Origin: Verrucomicrobiota bacterium
GTDB lineage: Bacteria > Verrucomicrobiota > Verrucomicrobiia > Limisphaerales > BJHT01
NCBI GenBank assembly: GCA_014193395.1
Contig: BJHT01000033.1
Span: 1-36,795, forward strand
DNA length: 36,795 nt
Reading direction: 5' to 3'
Positions 24,574 through 36,104 of the stretch are shown piece by piece. The notes under the pieces are model-generated. The model worked only from the letters and a program-made list of their open reading frames with translations, had not been told where the DNA came from and made no database searches. How positions within the stretch are numbered: the stretch's first letter is position 1; every line of letters starts with the position of its first letter. Made by a program: the position numbers and the translations under genes.

Positions 24574-27136
24574 CCTTCGGATGCGAGAAGACGAAGGCGG
24601 CGCGGGTGGGGGCGGGCATCGGACTATTGGGGCCGCGGACGTTGCGCCAGATGATCTCGTTGAGAAGGATGTCATCGGCGGCGTCTTCTTTGGCGAAGTT
24701 CATCTTACTGCTGGCGTCGCTACCCCAGGCGAGTTTCTTGTTGCGTTCGTTGAGGTCCACGTTGGCGGGGAGGTGTTGGTAGGGAGTGAGGTCGGGGGTG
24801 GCGGTGAAGGAGTTAAACATGGGCGTGGCGGCGGAATCGAACTGGGTCATGGGGGCGAGGCCGAGGATGAGTTCCATCGAGCGCAACATGCTGCTGGTGG
24901 AGTAGAGAGTGGAATCGACAGCGCGGCGCTTGGTGTAGGGACTGATGACGAAGGCGATGGTGCGGTGGGCATCGACGTGGTCGGGGCCGTTCTGCGCGTC
25001 GTCTTCGACTACGAAGATGGCGGTCTGCGGCCAGAACTTGGAGTGAGAGACGGCTTCGACGAACTGACCGAAGGCGAGGTCGTTGTCAGCCACGCAGGCG
25101 GTGGGAGTTAGTTTGCCGGCGGTCGCGCCGTGAGTGTGGTCGGCGGGGAGGCGGACGATTTGGAGGCGCGGCATGTCACCTTCCTGCTCGAAGCGTTTGA
25201 GTTCGCTGATGAACCGTTCGACGCGTTTTACATCGGGGTAGTCCATGTCGAAGCTGCGGTAGTGGGGATCGAAGTGACCTTCCAGTCCGGGGACTTTGGC
25301 GCGGCCGGGGTCGCCGAGTTTCTTGGCGTTGGCGACAAATTCGCCATAGCTGCGATAGGTGACTCCGGCGGCGCGGGCGCGGTCCCAGAGATAGCCGCCG
25401 GCGGGTTCGGCGATGGGAAAAGAGCCTTCGCTGGGGTAGGGATACTTGCTGTGTTTCTTGTTATGGCCATAACTAAGGGGCCAGAATTTCTCCACGAAGT
25501 CAGTCGCGTAGGCGCCCATGGTCCATTCGTGACCGTCGGCGCTGACTTCACTCTCGACGTAGAAGTTATCGAGCAGGACGAAGTCGCGGGCGAGCTTGTG
25601 ATGGTTGGGAGTGATGCGTTCGGGGAAGAGACAGAGCTTCGGATCGCCGTTGCCCTGCGGGAGGTCGCCGAGGACCTGGTCGTAGGTGCGGTTTTCCTTG
25701 ATGACATAGAAGCAGTATTTGATCGGACTGACAGCCCCGACGCGGGTAGGAATGGGATTGTTGGCGCTGGCGGCGGCGGAGACGAGGTCGTCTTTCTTCA
25801 ACGGCGAGCAGCGGTAGGCGAGCGAGGTGTAGTAGGCGAGTTGTGACTCGAAGCGGGAGCGGCGGTCGATGGGGATGATGCTGAGACTACCGGTCATGAG
25901 ACTACCGATATATTCCTTCTTGGGATTGGCCTTGGAGACTAATCCTTTGCCATTGGCGACGATGAGGTTTTTGCCATTGGGAGTGACACGGACGGAGGTA
26001 GGATACCAGCCGACGGGGATGAAGCCGAGCGGGCGGGATTTGCCGGGTTGGGAGACATCGAAAACGGCGACGTTGTTATTATCCGCATTGGCAACGAAGA
26101 GAGTTTCTTCGTCGGGAGTGAGGGCGAGACTATTCGGGGTAGAGCCGGGGCGGGCGTCGGGGTAGAGACTGGAGGAGAGAGTTTCGAGGGTGCGATTGGA
26201 TTGAGTGTCGAAGATGGTGACGGTGTTGCGGGCGGCGTTGGCGACGAAGAGACGGGTGCCGGTCTGGTTCAACAGCATTTCGCACGGGTGCTCCTCGGTG
26301 GGGAGGCGGGCGATGACTTTGTTGGCGCGGAGGTCGATGACGGCGACGGCGGCCTGTGCCCAGAGACTGACATAGAGACGCTGGCGTTCCTCGTCGAGGC
26401 GGCAGGCGTAGGGGAAGGGATCGTTGGAGCGGGTGGCGGCGGATTCGTTGGCGGTGGCGCGTTTGGTGGCGGCGAAGGTGTCGAAGTCCGCCGGGCCAGC
26501 GACGGCCTGGGCGAGGGCGTTGGTGCCGCCGAGGAGGATGTCTTGCACCGGGTTGGTGCGGGTGAGGTCCACGATGGAGACGCGGTGGCCCCAGACGTTG
26601 GCGACGTAGATGCGCTGGGCGTCGGAGGCGAGCGCGAGGCCGGCGGGGACGGCGCGTTCCTTGGCGTTGCGAAGCTGGATGGGCTTGGGGTCGGCGAGGC
26701 GGCCGTCGGTGAAGCTGAAGCTGAAGAGTGACTCGGTGCCCGCGCCGCTGGCGAAGAGGCGGCGGCCGTCGCGCGAGAATTCGAGGCCGTAGAAGGTTTC
26801 TTCGAGCGGGGTGCGGGAGACGATGGTGGCGGTGGCGAGTTCGACGACGATAATTTCGTGTTTGCTGTGGCCGGCGTGGAGCGCGGCGGCGAAGCGTCCG
26901 CCGGGATGCACGGCGACGTTGACGGGGAAGTCGGCGAGTTTCACCTGCTGACCGACGGGGCGGAGGGACCAGCCGTTGGGAAGGAGGACGGAGCCGTCGG
27001 CGCGCGGGCCGGGCCAGGGGCCTTCGACGGGGGCGATCTCGGGGACGGGCGAGGCGAACTTGGGGTTCGTGCTGGTGCTGGTGCAGCCTGCGAGAACGAC
27101 AGCACAGAGGGCGAGGAGGTGGAACGAGATTTTCAT
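24557..27136 (-). CDS. Lipoprotein with beta-propeller and phosphoesterase domains
   Basis: This 859-residue protein begins with a lipoprotein signal (LAGC, Cys at about residue 17), so it is anchored at a membrane facing the periplasm or outside. Residues about 60-440 are a YVTN/YncE-like beta-propeller with repeats such as RIYVANVWGHRVSIVD and RLFVANAARNTVTIFD. From about 470 a phosphoesterase domain (PF04185, phospholipase C/acid phosphatase-like) follows, with IKENRTYDQVLGD at about 478, a SADGHEW motif at about 535 and FVVEDDAQNGPDHVDAHR near 725. The start at 27136 was chosen for the signal. Substrate unknown; phosphodiester or phospholipid cleavage is the family expectation. Confidence 0.9.
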   Translation of the reverse strand: MKISFHLLALCAVVLAGCTSTSTNPKFASPVPEIAPVEGPWPGPRADGSVLLPNGWSLRPVGQQVKLADFPVNVAVHPGGRFAAALHAGHSKHEIIVVELATATIVSRTPLEETFYGLEFSRDGRRLFASGAGTESLFSFSFTDGRLADPKPIQLRNAKERAVPAGLALASDAQRIYVANVWGHRVSIVDLTRTNPVQDILLGGTNALAQAVAGPADFDTFAATKRATANESAATRSNDPFPYACRLDEERQRLYVSLWAQAAVAVIDLRANKVIARLPTEEHPCEMLLNQTGTRLFVANAARNTVTIFDTQSNRTLETLSSSLYPDARPGSTPNSLALTPDEETLFVANADNNNVAVFDVSQPGKSRPLGFIPVGWYPTSVRVTPNGKNLIVANGKGLVSKANPKKEYIGSLMTGSLSIIPIDRRSRFESQLAYYTSLAYRCSPLKKDDLVSAAASANNPIPTRVGAVSPIKYCFYVIKENRTYDQVLGDLPQGNGDPKLCLFPERITPNHHKLARDFVLLDNFYVESEVSADGHEWTMGAYATDFVEKFWPLSYGHNKKHSKYPYPSEGSFPIAEPAGGYLWDRARAAGVTYRSYGEFVANAKKLGDPGRAKVPGLEGHFDPHYRSFDMDYPDVKRVERFISELKRFEQEGDMPRLQIVRLPADHTHGATAGKLTPTACVADNDLAFGQFVEAVSHSKFWPQTAIFVVEDDAQNGPDHVDAHRTIAFVISPYTKRRAVDSTLYSTSSMLRSMELILGLAPMTQFDSAATPMFNSFTATPDLTPYQHLPANVDLNERNKKLAWGSDASSKMNFAKEDAADDILLNEIIWRNVRGPNSPMPAPTRAAFVFSHPKGDDDD

Positions 27137-27342
27137 GAATGAGGGAGGGTAACGGGAAAGGAATGGAGAGGAAGCAGGAACCCAAGAAGTGTGCGCAACC
27201 ACAGAGACGCGCCGAAGACGGGCAGCGGAGCCGCAACGCGAGCGGAGCGCGGCTGTCTGCCGCGCACCCGGCCGCGCACCCAGCCGCGTTCCGGAGAAAA
27301 TCCCCGCGGCGCACGAAGATCCTCCCGAATCAGTGGCGACGA

Positions 27343-28725
27343 CTAATCAAACATCTTCCCCGGATTCAGAATCCGGTTCGGGTCGAGCACGCCGCGCAGC
27401 GCGCGCATGACCCGCATCTGGGCGTCGCCGGCGAATTTCGGCAGGAAATCTTTCTTCGCCACACCCACGCCGTGCTCGCCGGTGATGGTGCCGCCGAGGC
27501 GGATGGCCTCGTCGAAAATCTCTTTGAAAGCCTCGTGGATGCGGGCCATTTCCGCCGTGTTGCGCTCGTCGGTGAGGAAGGTCGGGTGCAGGTTGCCATC
27601 GCCCATGTGACCAAAGGTGCCGATGCGGAGGTTGTGCTTTTTTGCCACGGCGGCGACGAAGCGGATCATCTTGGCAAGTTCGCTGCGGGGCACGGTGGCG
27701 TCCTCGAGGATGGTCGTGGGCGCGAGCCGGGCGAGCGCGCTGAAGGCGCTGCGGCGCGCGGTGGCGAGGCTGTTGGCCTCGGCTTCATTTTTGGCGACGC
27801 GCACTTCGCGGGCGCCGTTTTTCTTCGCCAGTTCCGCCATCTTCGCGGCCTCGTCCTCGACGGCGGCGGGATGGCCGTCGGTCTCCATGAGCAGCAACGC
27901 CTCGCAATCCAGCGGCAGGCCGACCTTCGCGTAATCCTCGACACAATGAATCGTGGTGCGGTCGAGAAACTCGAGGGTGCAGGGAATGATCTGCGCCGCG
28001 ATGATGTCCGACACGCATTGCGCGGCGTGGTCCATCGCGTTGAAGGTGGCGACCATCGTCTTTTTCGCGGCGGGCTTCGGGATGAGTTTGAGCAGCACTT
28101 TCGTCACGACCCCGAGCGTGCCTTCGCTGCCGATGAAGAGATCGCGCAGGGAATAACCGGCCACATCTTTCACGCACTTGTTGCCCGTCCACAGCACTTC
28201 GCCGTCGGGCAGGACGACTTCGAGGCCCATGACGTAATTGCGCGTGATGCCGTATTTAAGGCCGCGCAGGCCGCCGGAGTTTTCGGCGACGTTGCCGCCG
28301 ATGGTCGAGATTTTCATCGAACCGGGATCGGGCGGATAAAAGAGGCCGACGGCGGTCGCGGCATCGGCCACGGCGAGCGTGGTGACGCCGGGTTCGACGA
28401 GCATCGTGAGATTCGCGCGGTCCACCTCAAGGATGCGGCCCATGCGCACGGTGCAGAGAATGATGCAATCGGCGACCGGCAGACTGCCGCCGCTCAAGCC
28501 CGTGCCGGAGCCGCGCGTGACGAGCGCCGTCTTCGTGCGATTGGCTAATCGCAACACGGCGGCGACCTGCTCGGTGGTCGTGACGAAGGCGACGCAGCCG
28601 GGCATTTGCAGCAGCGCGGCGGTGCCGTCGAACGAGTAGGGAATCAAGTCCTCCTGGCTGGTGAGGACGTTGTCCGCGCCAAGGCACTGGCGAAGCTCGG
28701 AAAGGATTTCAGGTGCAAGGGGCAT
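27343..28725 (-). CDS. glcD: FAD-linked oxidase, glycolate oxidase subunit GlcD-like
   Basis: It is a flavoprotein of the GlcD/D-lactate dehydrogenase family that oxidises 2-hydroxy acids. The FAD-binding PCMH domain includes VTRGSGTGLSGGSLPVADC at about 69-87, then NVAENSGGLRGLKYG and GSEGTLGVVTKVLLKLIP. The C-terminal oxidase domain has GHMGDGNLHPTFL and TGEHGVG near the end. The length of 460 residues is typical. The glcE and glcF partners are not adjacent, so electron transfer partners must be elsewhere, or it may act as D-lactate dehydrogenase. The ATG at 28725 is preferred over an upstream in-frame start. It is divergent from the PSD1 gene. Confidence 0.9.
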   Translation of the reverse strand: MPLAPEILSELRQCLGADNVLTSQEDLIPYSFDGTAALLQMPGCVAFVTTTEQVAAVLRLANRTKTALVTRGSGTGLSGGSLPVADCIILCTVRMGRILEVDRANLTMLVEPGVTTLAVADAATAVGLFYPPDPGSMKISTIGGNVAENSGGLRGLKYGITRNYVMGLEVVLPDGEVLWTGNKCVKDVAGYSLRDLFIGSEGTLGVVTKVLLKLIPKPAAKKTMVATFNAMDHAAQCVSDIIAAQIIPCTLEFLDRTTIHCVEDYAKVGLPLDCEALLLMETDGHPAAVEDEAAKMAELAKKNGAREVRVAKNEAEANSLATARRSAFSALARLAPTTILEDATVPRSELAKMIRFVAAVAKKHNLRIGTFGHMGDGNLHPTFLTDERNTAEMARIHEAFKEIFDEAIRLGGTITGEHGVGVAKKDFLPKFAGDAQMRVMRALRGVLDPNRILNPGKMFD

Positions 28726-28986
28726 AGGCTTGTAAACCGTGTCGCGCACCATTGCCGACGGCGCGCGGCAGGGTCAAGAAATCTGGCGGCACGGTGCGCT
28801 CCGGGGGGTTCCTGTCCAGCCCGCCGCTCCTCGAATGGCAGGCGTCCGCCGGGGCGAGTTCGGGCGGAGTCTCGGCGCGTGAACCACCGCACCCGGCGCG
28901 GATACACCTGTCGCGGATTGCCCTGGCCCGCTACGCTTGACTCCCGCACACCAGCCCGCAGTTTCACGCGGCACCCGGTCCAGTTT

Positions 28987-31900
28987 ATGAAATTCTTCCA
29001 CTCCGCTCCCGCCCCCGATGCGCGCATTTTTCGGCGCGCCGGTATTCTCATTTTCGGCGCGACACTTTTTCTGGGTGCGTTTTTTTCCACCTGTTCCGCC
29101 GCTGCGGATGCCGCCTCTTCCCTCGAGTTTTTTGAAAAGCGCATCCGCCCCGTGCTCGTCGCCGAGTGCTACGAATGCCATGCCGGCACGAAGCAAAAAG
29201 GCGGCCTGCGCCTCGATCACCGCGACGCTTTGCGCAAAGGCGGCGACACCGGCCCCGGCATCGTTCCCGGCAATCCCGACCAGAGTCTCCTCCTCCGCGC
29301 GCTCACCCACGCCGATCCCGAACTGAAGATGCCGAAGAAAGGCGCGAAGCTCGACGACCGCATCATCGCCGATTTCGCCGCGTGGATAAAAGCCGGCGCG
29401 CCCGATCCTCGCGAACATCCGCCCGCCACCGCGCCCGCCACCGCCGCCGCGTGGTCCGACATTCTCGCGCTGCGCCGCCAATGGTGGAGCTTCCAACCCG
29501 TCACCCAATCCGCCGTCCCCACGCCGAAAAACACAGCCTGGAGCACCAACGCCATCGACTGCTTCCTCCTCGCCGAAATGGAAAAGCACGGCCTCACCCC
29601 CGCTCCCGACGCCGACCCGCGCACCCTCATCCGCCGCCTCTCCTTCGCCCTCACCGGCCTCCCGCCCAAACCCGGAGATGTCGAAACCTTCGTCCGCAAT
29701 TTCTCCCCGTCCCTCCATCCCTCCGTCCCTCCGTCGCCCGCACTCTCCCAACTCGTTGACTCGCTCCTCTCCTCCCCCTCCTTCGGCGAATACTGGGCGC
29801 GCCACTGGATGGATCTCGTGCGCTACGCCGAGACGCATGGCAGCGAGGGCGACCCCGAGATTCGCGACATCTGGCGCTACCGCGATTACCTCATCCGCGC
29901 CTTCAACGCCGACGTGCCCGCCGACCAGCTCATCCGCGAACATCTCGCCGGCGATCTCCTCGCACATCCGCGCCGCAACGACGCCGAAAACATCAACGAA
30001 TCCATCCTCGGCCTCGCCCACCTGCGCCTCGTCGAACACGGCTTCCAACCCGTCGATACCCTCGACGACCAGGTGAAGGCCGTGGAAAACCAGATCGACG
30101 TCCTCGGAAAAGCCTTCCAGGGCCTCACGCTCGCCTGCGCCCGCTGTCACGATCACAAGTTCGACGCCATCAGCCAGCGCGATTACTACGCGCTCTACGG
30201 CGTGCTCGCCAGCAGCCGCCCCGCGCAAGTCACCATCGACACGCCCGAGTTTCTCGCCCGCCATCGCCCCGAACTCGCCGCGCTGAAACGTCGCATCCGC
30301 GAAGAACTCGCCGCCGCCTGGACCGCCGCCGCGCCCGAACTCACCGCGCGCCTCACCAAAGGCTCCGCCGCCGATCCCGACCTCGCCCGGCTCCACCAAC
30401 GCGTCGCCGATTTGGAAAAGCAGATCGCGGAAATCGACGCCCGCGCCCGCGCCGCCGCCCTCACTCAAAAGAAATTCTCCGACCCACCCCCCCAGACCCC
30501 AGACCCCAGACCCCAGACCCTCGCCGCCCCCTTCGCCCGCTGGTCCTTCGACACCGACACGCGCGACCAGATCGGCGCGCTTCACGGCGAATTCCTCGGC
30601 AACGCCAGGCTCCGCAATGGCCGCCTCATTCTCGATGGCAAAGACGCCCACCTCCGCTCCGCCCCGCTCGGTCGCGAACTGCGCGAAAAAACCCTCGAAG
30701 CCTGGGTCGCCCTCGACAACCTCACGCAAACCGGCGGCGGCGTGCTCACCGTCGAGACCGACACCGGTGCGGTTTTCGACTCGATCACCTTCGCCGAAAA
30801 AGGCGCGCAGCTTTGGCTCGCCGGCAGCAACAATCATCGCCGCAGCCGCGCCATCGCCGGCCCCACGGAAACCGCCAAACCCGGCGAACTCATCCACGTC
30901 GCCATCGCCTACCGCGCCGATGGCAGCATCGCGCTCTATCGCAACGGCCAGCCCTACGGCCCCGCCTACACGCCCGGCGACGGCCTCGTGACCTTCCCGA
31001 AAACCGCGCGCGTGCTCATTGGCCGCCGTCACACCGGCGGCGGCAAAGCCTTCCTCGCCGGTGAAATCGACGAAGCCCGCCTCTACGACCGCGCGCTCAC
31101 CACCGCTGAAATTGCCGCGTCCTTTCAAGCCGGCCCCATCGGCCTCACCTCGAAGGAACTCGCCGCCGCGCTCACTCCCGAGCAGCGCACCCAGCGCGCT
31201 GCGCTCGCCGTGCAGCTCACCAAGGCCAGCGCCGAACTCGCCGCGCGCTCGCCCGATTCCAAACCCGGCGCCGCGAGCCCGCTCGCCACCGCGCTCACCG
31301 ACGCCCGCACCAACCCTGCCAATCCGCTCCACGCCTGGACGCGCCTCAGCCAGCTCGACGGCGCGGCCTTCGCCAAAGCGTGGACCGAGCTCACCACGCA
31401 ACACCGCGAGTCACTCACCGCCGCGCGCGCCCACAACGCGCAATTCACCGGCGGCTGGAATCTCGCCAGCAGCGATTCCGAAAAATGGTTTCGCGACGGC
31501 ATCGGCCTCGCACGCGGCGCGCATCACGCGCGTCCGCCCTCGTCCGACGCGTACGCCCCTTCCGACCCTCCCGGCACTTTTTCCCTCGAACCCGAAGGCG
31601 ACCGCCTCCTCACCGGCCTCCTGCCCGCCGGCGTCGCCACCCATCTCCTCTCGCAAAAACACAACGGCCTCTTCACGTCGCCCCGTTTCAAAATCACCAC
31701 CGACAGCATCAGCGTCCGCGCCGCGGGCAACAAAGGCGCGGCCGTGCGCGTGATCGTGGACAACTACCCGCTCCCCTCGAATCCGATCTTCCCGAAAGCC
31801 GAGCTGAAAAACGACGAGCCGGCCTGGGTGCGCCTCGACACCGCCTATCGCAAAGGCACCTGGGCCTACCTCGAGTTCGGCACCGCCGACGATCTCACGC

Positions 31901-33249
31901 GCCGCCTCGGCCGCGGCCCCGACGCCGCGGGACGCTCTTGGTTCGCGGCCACGCAGGTCGTCTTCCACGACAAGGAAGCGCCCCGCGACGAACCGCTCGC
32001 GCCCGAACTCCTCTTCGCCGGCGCGCCGCCGCAATCCCCCGCCGACCTCGCCGCCCGCTACGAACGCATCCTGCGCGAGTCCGTGGCCGCCTGGCGCGGC
32101 GCCCGCCTCACCGAACCGCAGCGCGCCTTTCTCGATTTCTTCGTGCGCCGCAGCCTGCTCCCGGTCTCGCTGAAAGCCCTGCCCGCCGCCGCGCCGCTCG
32201 TCACCGAGTACCGCCGGCTCGAAGCGGAAATCCCCAATCCCCGCCGCGTCCCCGGTGTCATCGAAGGCACCGCCTACGACGCGCCGCTCATGGTTCGCGG
32301 CGATCATCTGAAGCCCGCCGCCGCCGTCCCGCGCGGCTATCTCGAAGCGCTCGGCACGAAATCGTTCGCCGACGCCAAAGACTCCGTCGCCCTCCGCAGC
32401 GGCCGTCTCGAACTCGCCGAAGCCATCGCCAGTCCGCGCAATCCCTTCACCGCGCGCGTGCTTGTCAACCGCGTCTGGCAGCACCTCTTCGGCCGCGGCC
32501 TTGTCGCCACCGTGGACAATTTCGGCCGCCTCGGCGAACGCCCGACGCATCCCGAGTTGCTCGATTTTCTCGCCGCGCGTTTTGTCGCCGAGGGCTGGTC
32601 GTTCAAAAAACTCATCCGCGAACTCGTCCTCTCCCGCGCGTGGCAGCTCAGCAGCGAAGCCCCGCCCGCGGCCCGCGAACTCGACGCCGCCAATCAATGG
32701 CTCGCGCGTTTCCCCGTGCGCCGCCTTGAGGCCGAATCCATCCGCGACGCCCTGCTCGTCGTCGCCGGCTCGCTCGACCCCACGCAGTTCGGCCCGCCGC
32801 TCGCCGGCAACAACGCCCCGCGCCGCAGCGTGTATCTCGCCGTGCGCCGCAACAATTTGAACCCCTTCCTCGAAACCTTCGACGCCCCCAAGCCCTTCAC
32901 CACGCTGGGCCGCCGCGACACCACCAACGTCCCCGGCCAGTCCCTCGCGCTGCTGAACGATCCCTTCGTCATCGACCTCGCCCGCGCCTGGGCGCGCGAA
33001 CTCATCCGACAGAGCGCCACCGCCACGGCCTCCGCCGAAACCGCCACCGATGCCCGCGTGAAAAGCATGTTCGCCGCCGCCTTCGCCCGCCCGCCCTCCG
33101 CCAGCGAACTCGCCAAATCCCGCGCCTACCTCGCCGACCTCGCCCGCGACGCGAGCGTCCCCGCCGCCGAACTCGCCACCAGCGAACGCGTCTGGCAGGA
33201 CTTCGCCCAATCCCTCTTCAACCTGAAAGAGTTCATCTATGTGCGCTGA
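28987..33249 (+). CDS. Large PSD1/DUF1549/DUF1553 cytochrome-like protein with a LamG domain
   Basis: This 1420-residue secreted protein belongs to the Planctomycetes/Verrucomicrobia-specific cytochrome group. A signal peptide (about 15-40) precedes a cytochrome c-like domain with the heme-binding motif CYECH (61-65) and the conserved KGGLRLDH block. DUF1549 (about 170-420) contains a second CARCH motif (384-388) with HDHKFDAIS. A LamG/concanavalin-like segment lies at about 515-720 and DUF1553 at about 1090-1405 (NPFTARVLVNRVWQHLFGRG). The function is unknown; links to polysaccharide use have been proposed. Usually a DUF1501 gene follows, but here none does. Two in-frame heptamer repeats (29701-29735, 30485-30522) encode Pro/Ser-rich linkers. 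Confidence 0.9.
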   Translation: MKFFHSAPAPDARIFRRAGILIFGATLFLGAFFSTCSAAADAASSLEFFEKRIRPVLVAECYECHAGTKQKGGLRLDHRDALRKGGDTGPGIVPGNPDQSLLLRALTHADPELKMPKKGAKLDDRIIADFAAWIKAGAPDPREHPPATAPATAAAWSDILALRRQWWSFQPVTQSAVPTPKNTAWSTNAIDCFLLAEMEKHGLTPAPDADPRTLIRRLSFALTGLPPKPGDVETFVRNFSPSLHPSVPPSPALSQLVDSLLSSPSFGEYWARHWMDLVRYAETHGSEGDPEIRDIWRYRDYLIRAFNADVPADQLIREHLAGDLLAHPRRNDAENINESILGLAHLRLVEHGFQPVDTLDDQVKAVENQIDVLGKAFQGLTLACARCHDHKFDAISQRDYYALYGVLASSRPAQVTIDTPEFLARHRPELAALKRRIREELAAAWTAAAPELTARLTKGSAADPDLARLHQRVADLEKQIAEIDARARAAALTQKKFSDPPPQTPDPRPQTLAAPFARWSFDTDTRDQIGALHGEFLGNARLRNGRLILDGKDAHLRSAPLGRELREKTLEAWVALDNLTQTGGGVLTVETDTGAVFDSITFAEKGAQLWLAGSNNHRRSRAIAGPTETAKPGELIHVAIAYRADGSIALYRNGQPYGPAYTPGDGLVTFPKTARVLIGRRHTGGGKAFLAGEIDEARLYDRALTTAEIAASFQAGPIGLTSKELAAALTPEQRTQRAALAVQLTKASAELAARSPDSKPGAASPLATALTDARTNPANPLHAWTRLSQLDGAAFAKAWTELTTQHRESLTAARAHNAQFTGGWNLASSDSEKWFRDGIGLARGAHHARPPSSDAYAPSDPPGTFSLEPEGDRLLTGLLPAGVATHLLSQKHNGLFTSPRFKITTDSISVRAAGNKGAAVRVIVDNYPLPSNPIFPKAELKNDEPAWVRLDTAYRKGTWAYLEFGTADDLTRRLGRGPDAAGRSWFAATQVVFHDKEAPRDEPLAPELLFAGAPPQSPADLAARYERILRESVAAWRGARLTEPQRAFLDFFVRRSLLPVSLKALPAAAPLVTEYRRLEAEIPNPRRVPGVIEGTAYDAPLMVRGDHLKPAAAVPRGYLEALGTKSFADAKDSVALRSGRLELAEAIASPRNPFTARVLVNRVWQHLFGRGLVATVDNFGRLGERPTHPELLDFLAARFVAEGWSFKKLIRELVLSRAWQLSSEAPPAARELDAANQWLARFPVRRLEAESIRDALLVVAGSLDPTQFGPPLAGNNAPRRSVYLAVRRNNLNPFLETFDAPKPFTTLGRRDTTNVPGQSLALLNDPFVIDLARAWARELIRQSATATASAETATDARVKSMFAAAFARPPSASELAKSRAYLADLARDASVPAAELATSERVWQDFAQSLFNLKEFIYVR
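29701..29735. repeat. In-frame heptamer microsatellite in the PSD1 gene
   Basis: CCCTCCA/CCCTCCG units encode a Ser/Pro-rich loop (SPSLHPSVPPSP) inside DUF1549. Confidence 0.55.
30485..30522. repeat. In-frame CAGACCC-type tandem repeat in the PSD1 gene
   Basis: CCCAGAC units recur and encode a QTPDPRPQ linker between a coiled-coil-like segment and the LamG-like domain. Confidence 0.6.
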
Positions 33250-33279
33250 CACGACCGGAGCGCGGGCGGCCCGAGGAGC

Positions 33280-33555
33280 GCGGCGTTTACGCCGCTTCAG
33301 CGTACGAATGGAAAAGGTCTTCCGAGCACCCCATCGCGTCCGCCCGTTGAAGCGGCCTGAAGGCCGCGCCCCGGGGAGCGCACGCCGCTGGCGTGCTGTT
33401 TTCGGCGGCCCGCCGAAAACCTCGTTCCACAAACTTTTCCCTGCGCCACGAATGCCAGAGCAGGGCACGAAGATTTGGGCGGGCCGCCCAAATCTGCACG
33501 CGGGCCGCGTGCGCTCCCCAGCGCGCCCGCGCCCGGCGCGCGGCGTTCACGCCGC
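33280..33555. repeat. Cluster of seven short perfect palindromes
   Basis: Perfect stems lie at 33280-33295, 33352-33367, 33380-33396, 33398-33420, 33471-33495, 33496-33512 and 33540-33555. They have 7-12 bp arms and 1-3 nt loops, for example GCGGCGT-TT-ACGCCGC. They fill the 336-bp gap between the PSD1 gene and the metallo-beta-lactamase fusion. The first and last have almost the same sequence. No T-runs follow and no gene is seen. Confidence 0.8.
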
Positions 33556-33585
33556 AGAGACGTCCACCTGCAACCGTAACTCCCA

Positions 33586-35925
<2,340 letters not shown>

Positions 35926-35951
35926 AGGCGAACCGCCAGCCCCTGTGTGGT

Positions 35952-36001
35952 TGGTGCCCCCGTCAGGAATTGAACCTGAATATCTATCTTGCCCTAGAAA
36001 T
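35952..36001 (-). tRNA. 3' fragment of a tRNA gene, probably tRNA-Leu (attachment site)
   Basis: Read on the minus strand, the segment ends in an encoded CCA (3' end at 35952), preceded by a discriminator A and the acceptor strand CGGGGGC. Before these lies a T arm with stem TCAGG/CCTGA and loop TTCAATT, then a variable stretch and TCTAG (35994-35998) as the likely anticodon 3' stem. The long variable region suggests a class II tRNA such as Leu. The 5' acceptor strand GCCCCCG and a D arm are absent upstream, so it is only a fragment, as left by integration into a tRNA gene. Confidence 0.7.
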
Positions 36002-36104
36002 ATGGTGAAATTCCCATAAATACGACATTGCTGAACACGTTTGACACGGGTGAATGTGTGCAATATCGTGTGCAGTCGTCAGAGCAACGCACAACACGCC
36101 CAAA

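Noticed and set aside
28774..31404. An 876-codon minus-strand frame (and a similar one at 31411-33468)
   Set aside because: Both are antisense to the PSD1 gene, whose domains and heme motifs are clear. Their Gly/Glu-rich composition is a codon-bias shadow.
35952..36060. A complete tRNA or a tmRNA gene
   Set aside because: No 5' acceptor strand matching CGGGGGC, no D arm, and no tmRNA-like tag frame upstream; only the T arm, acceptor 3' strand and CCA can be supported.
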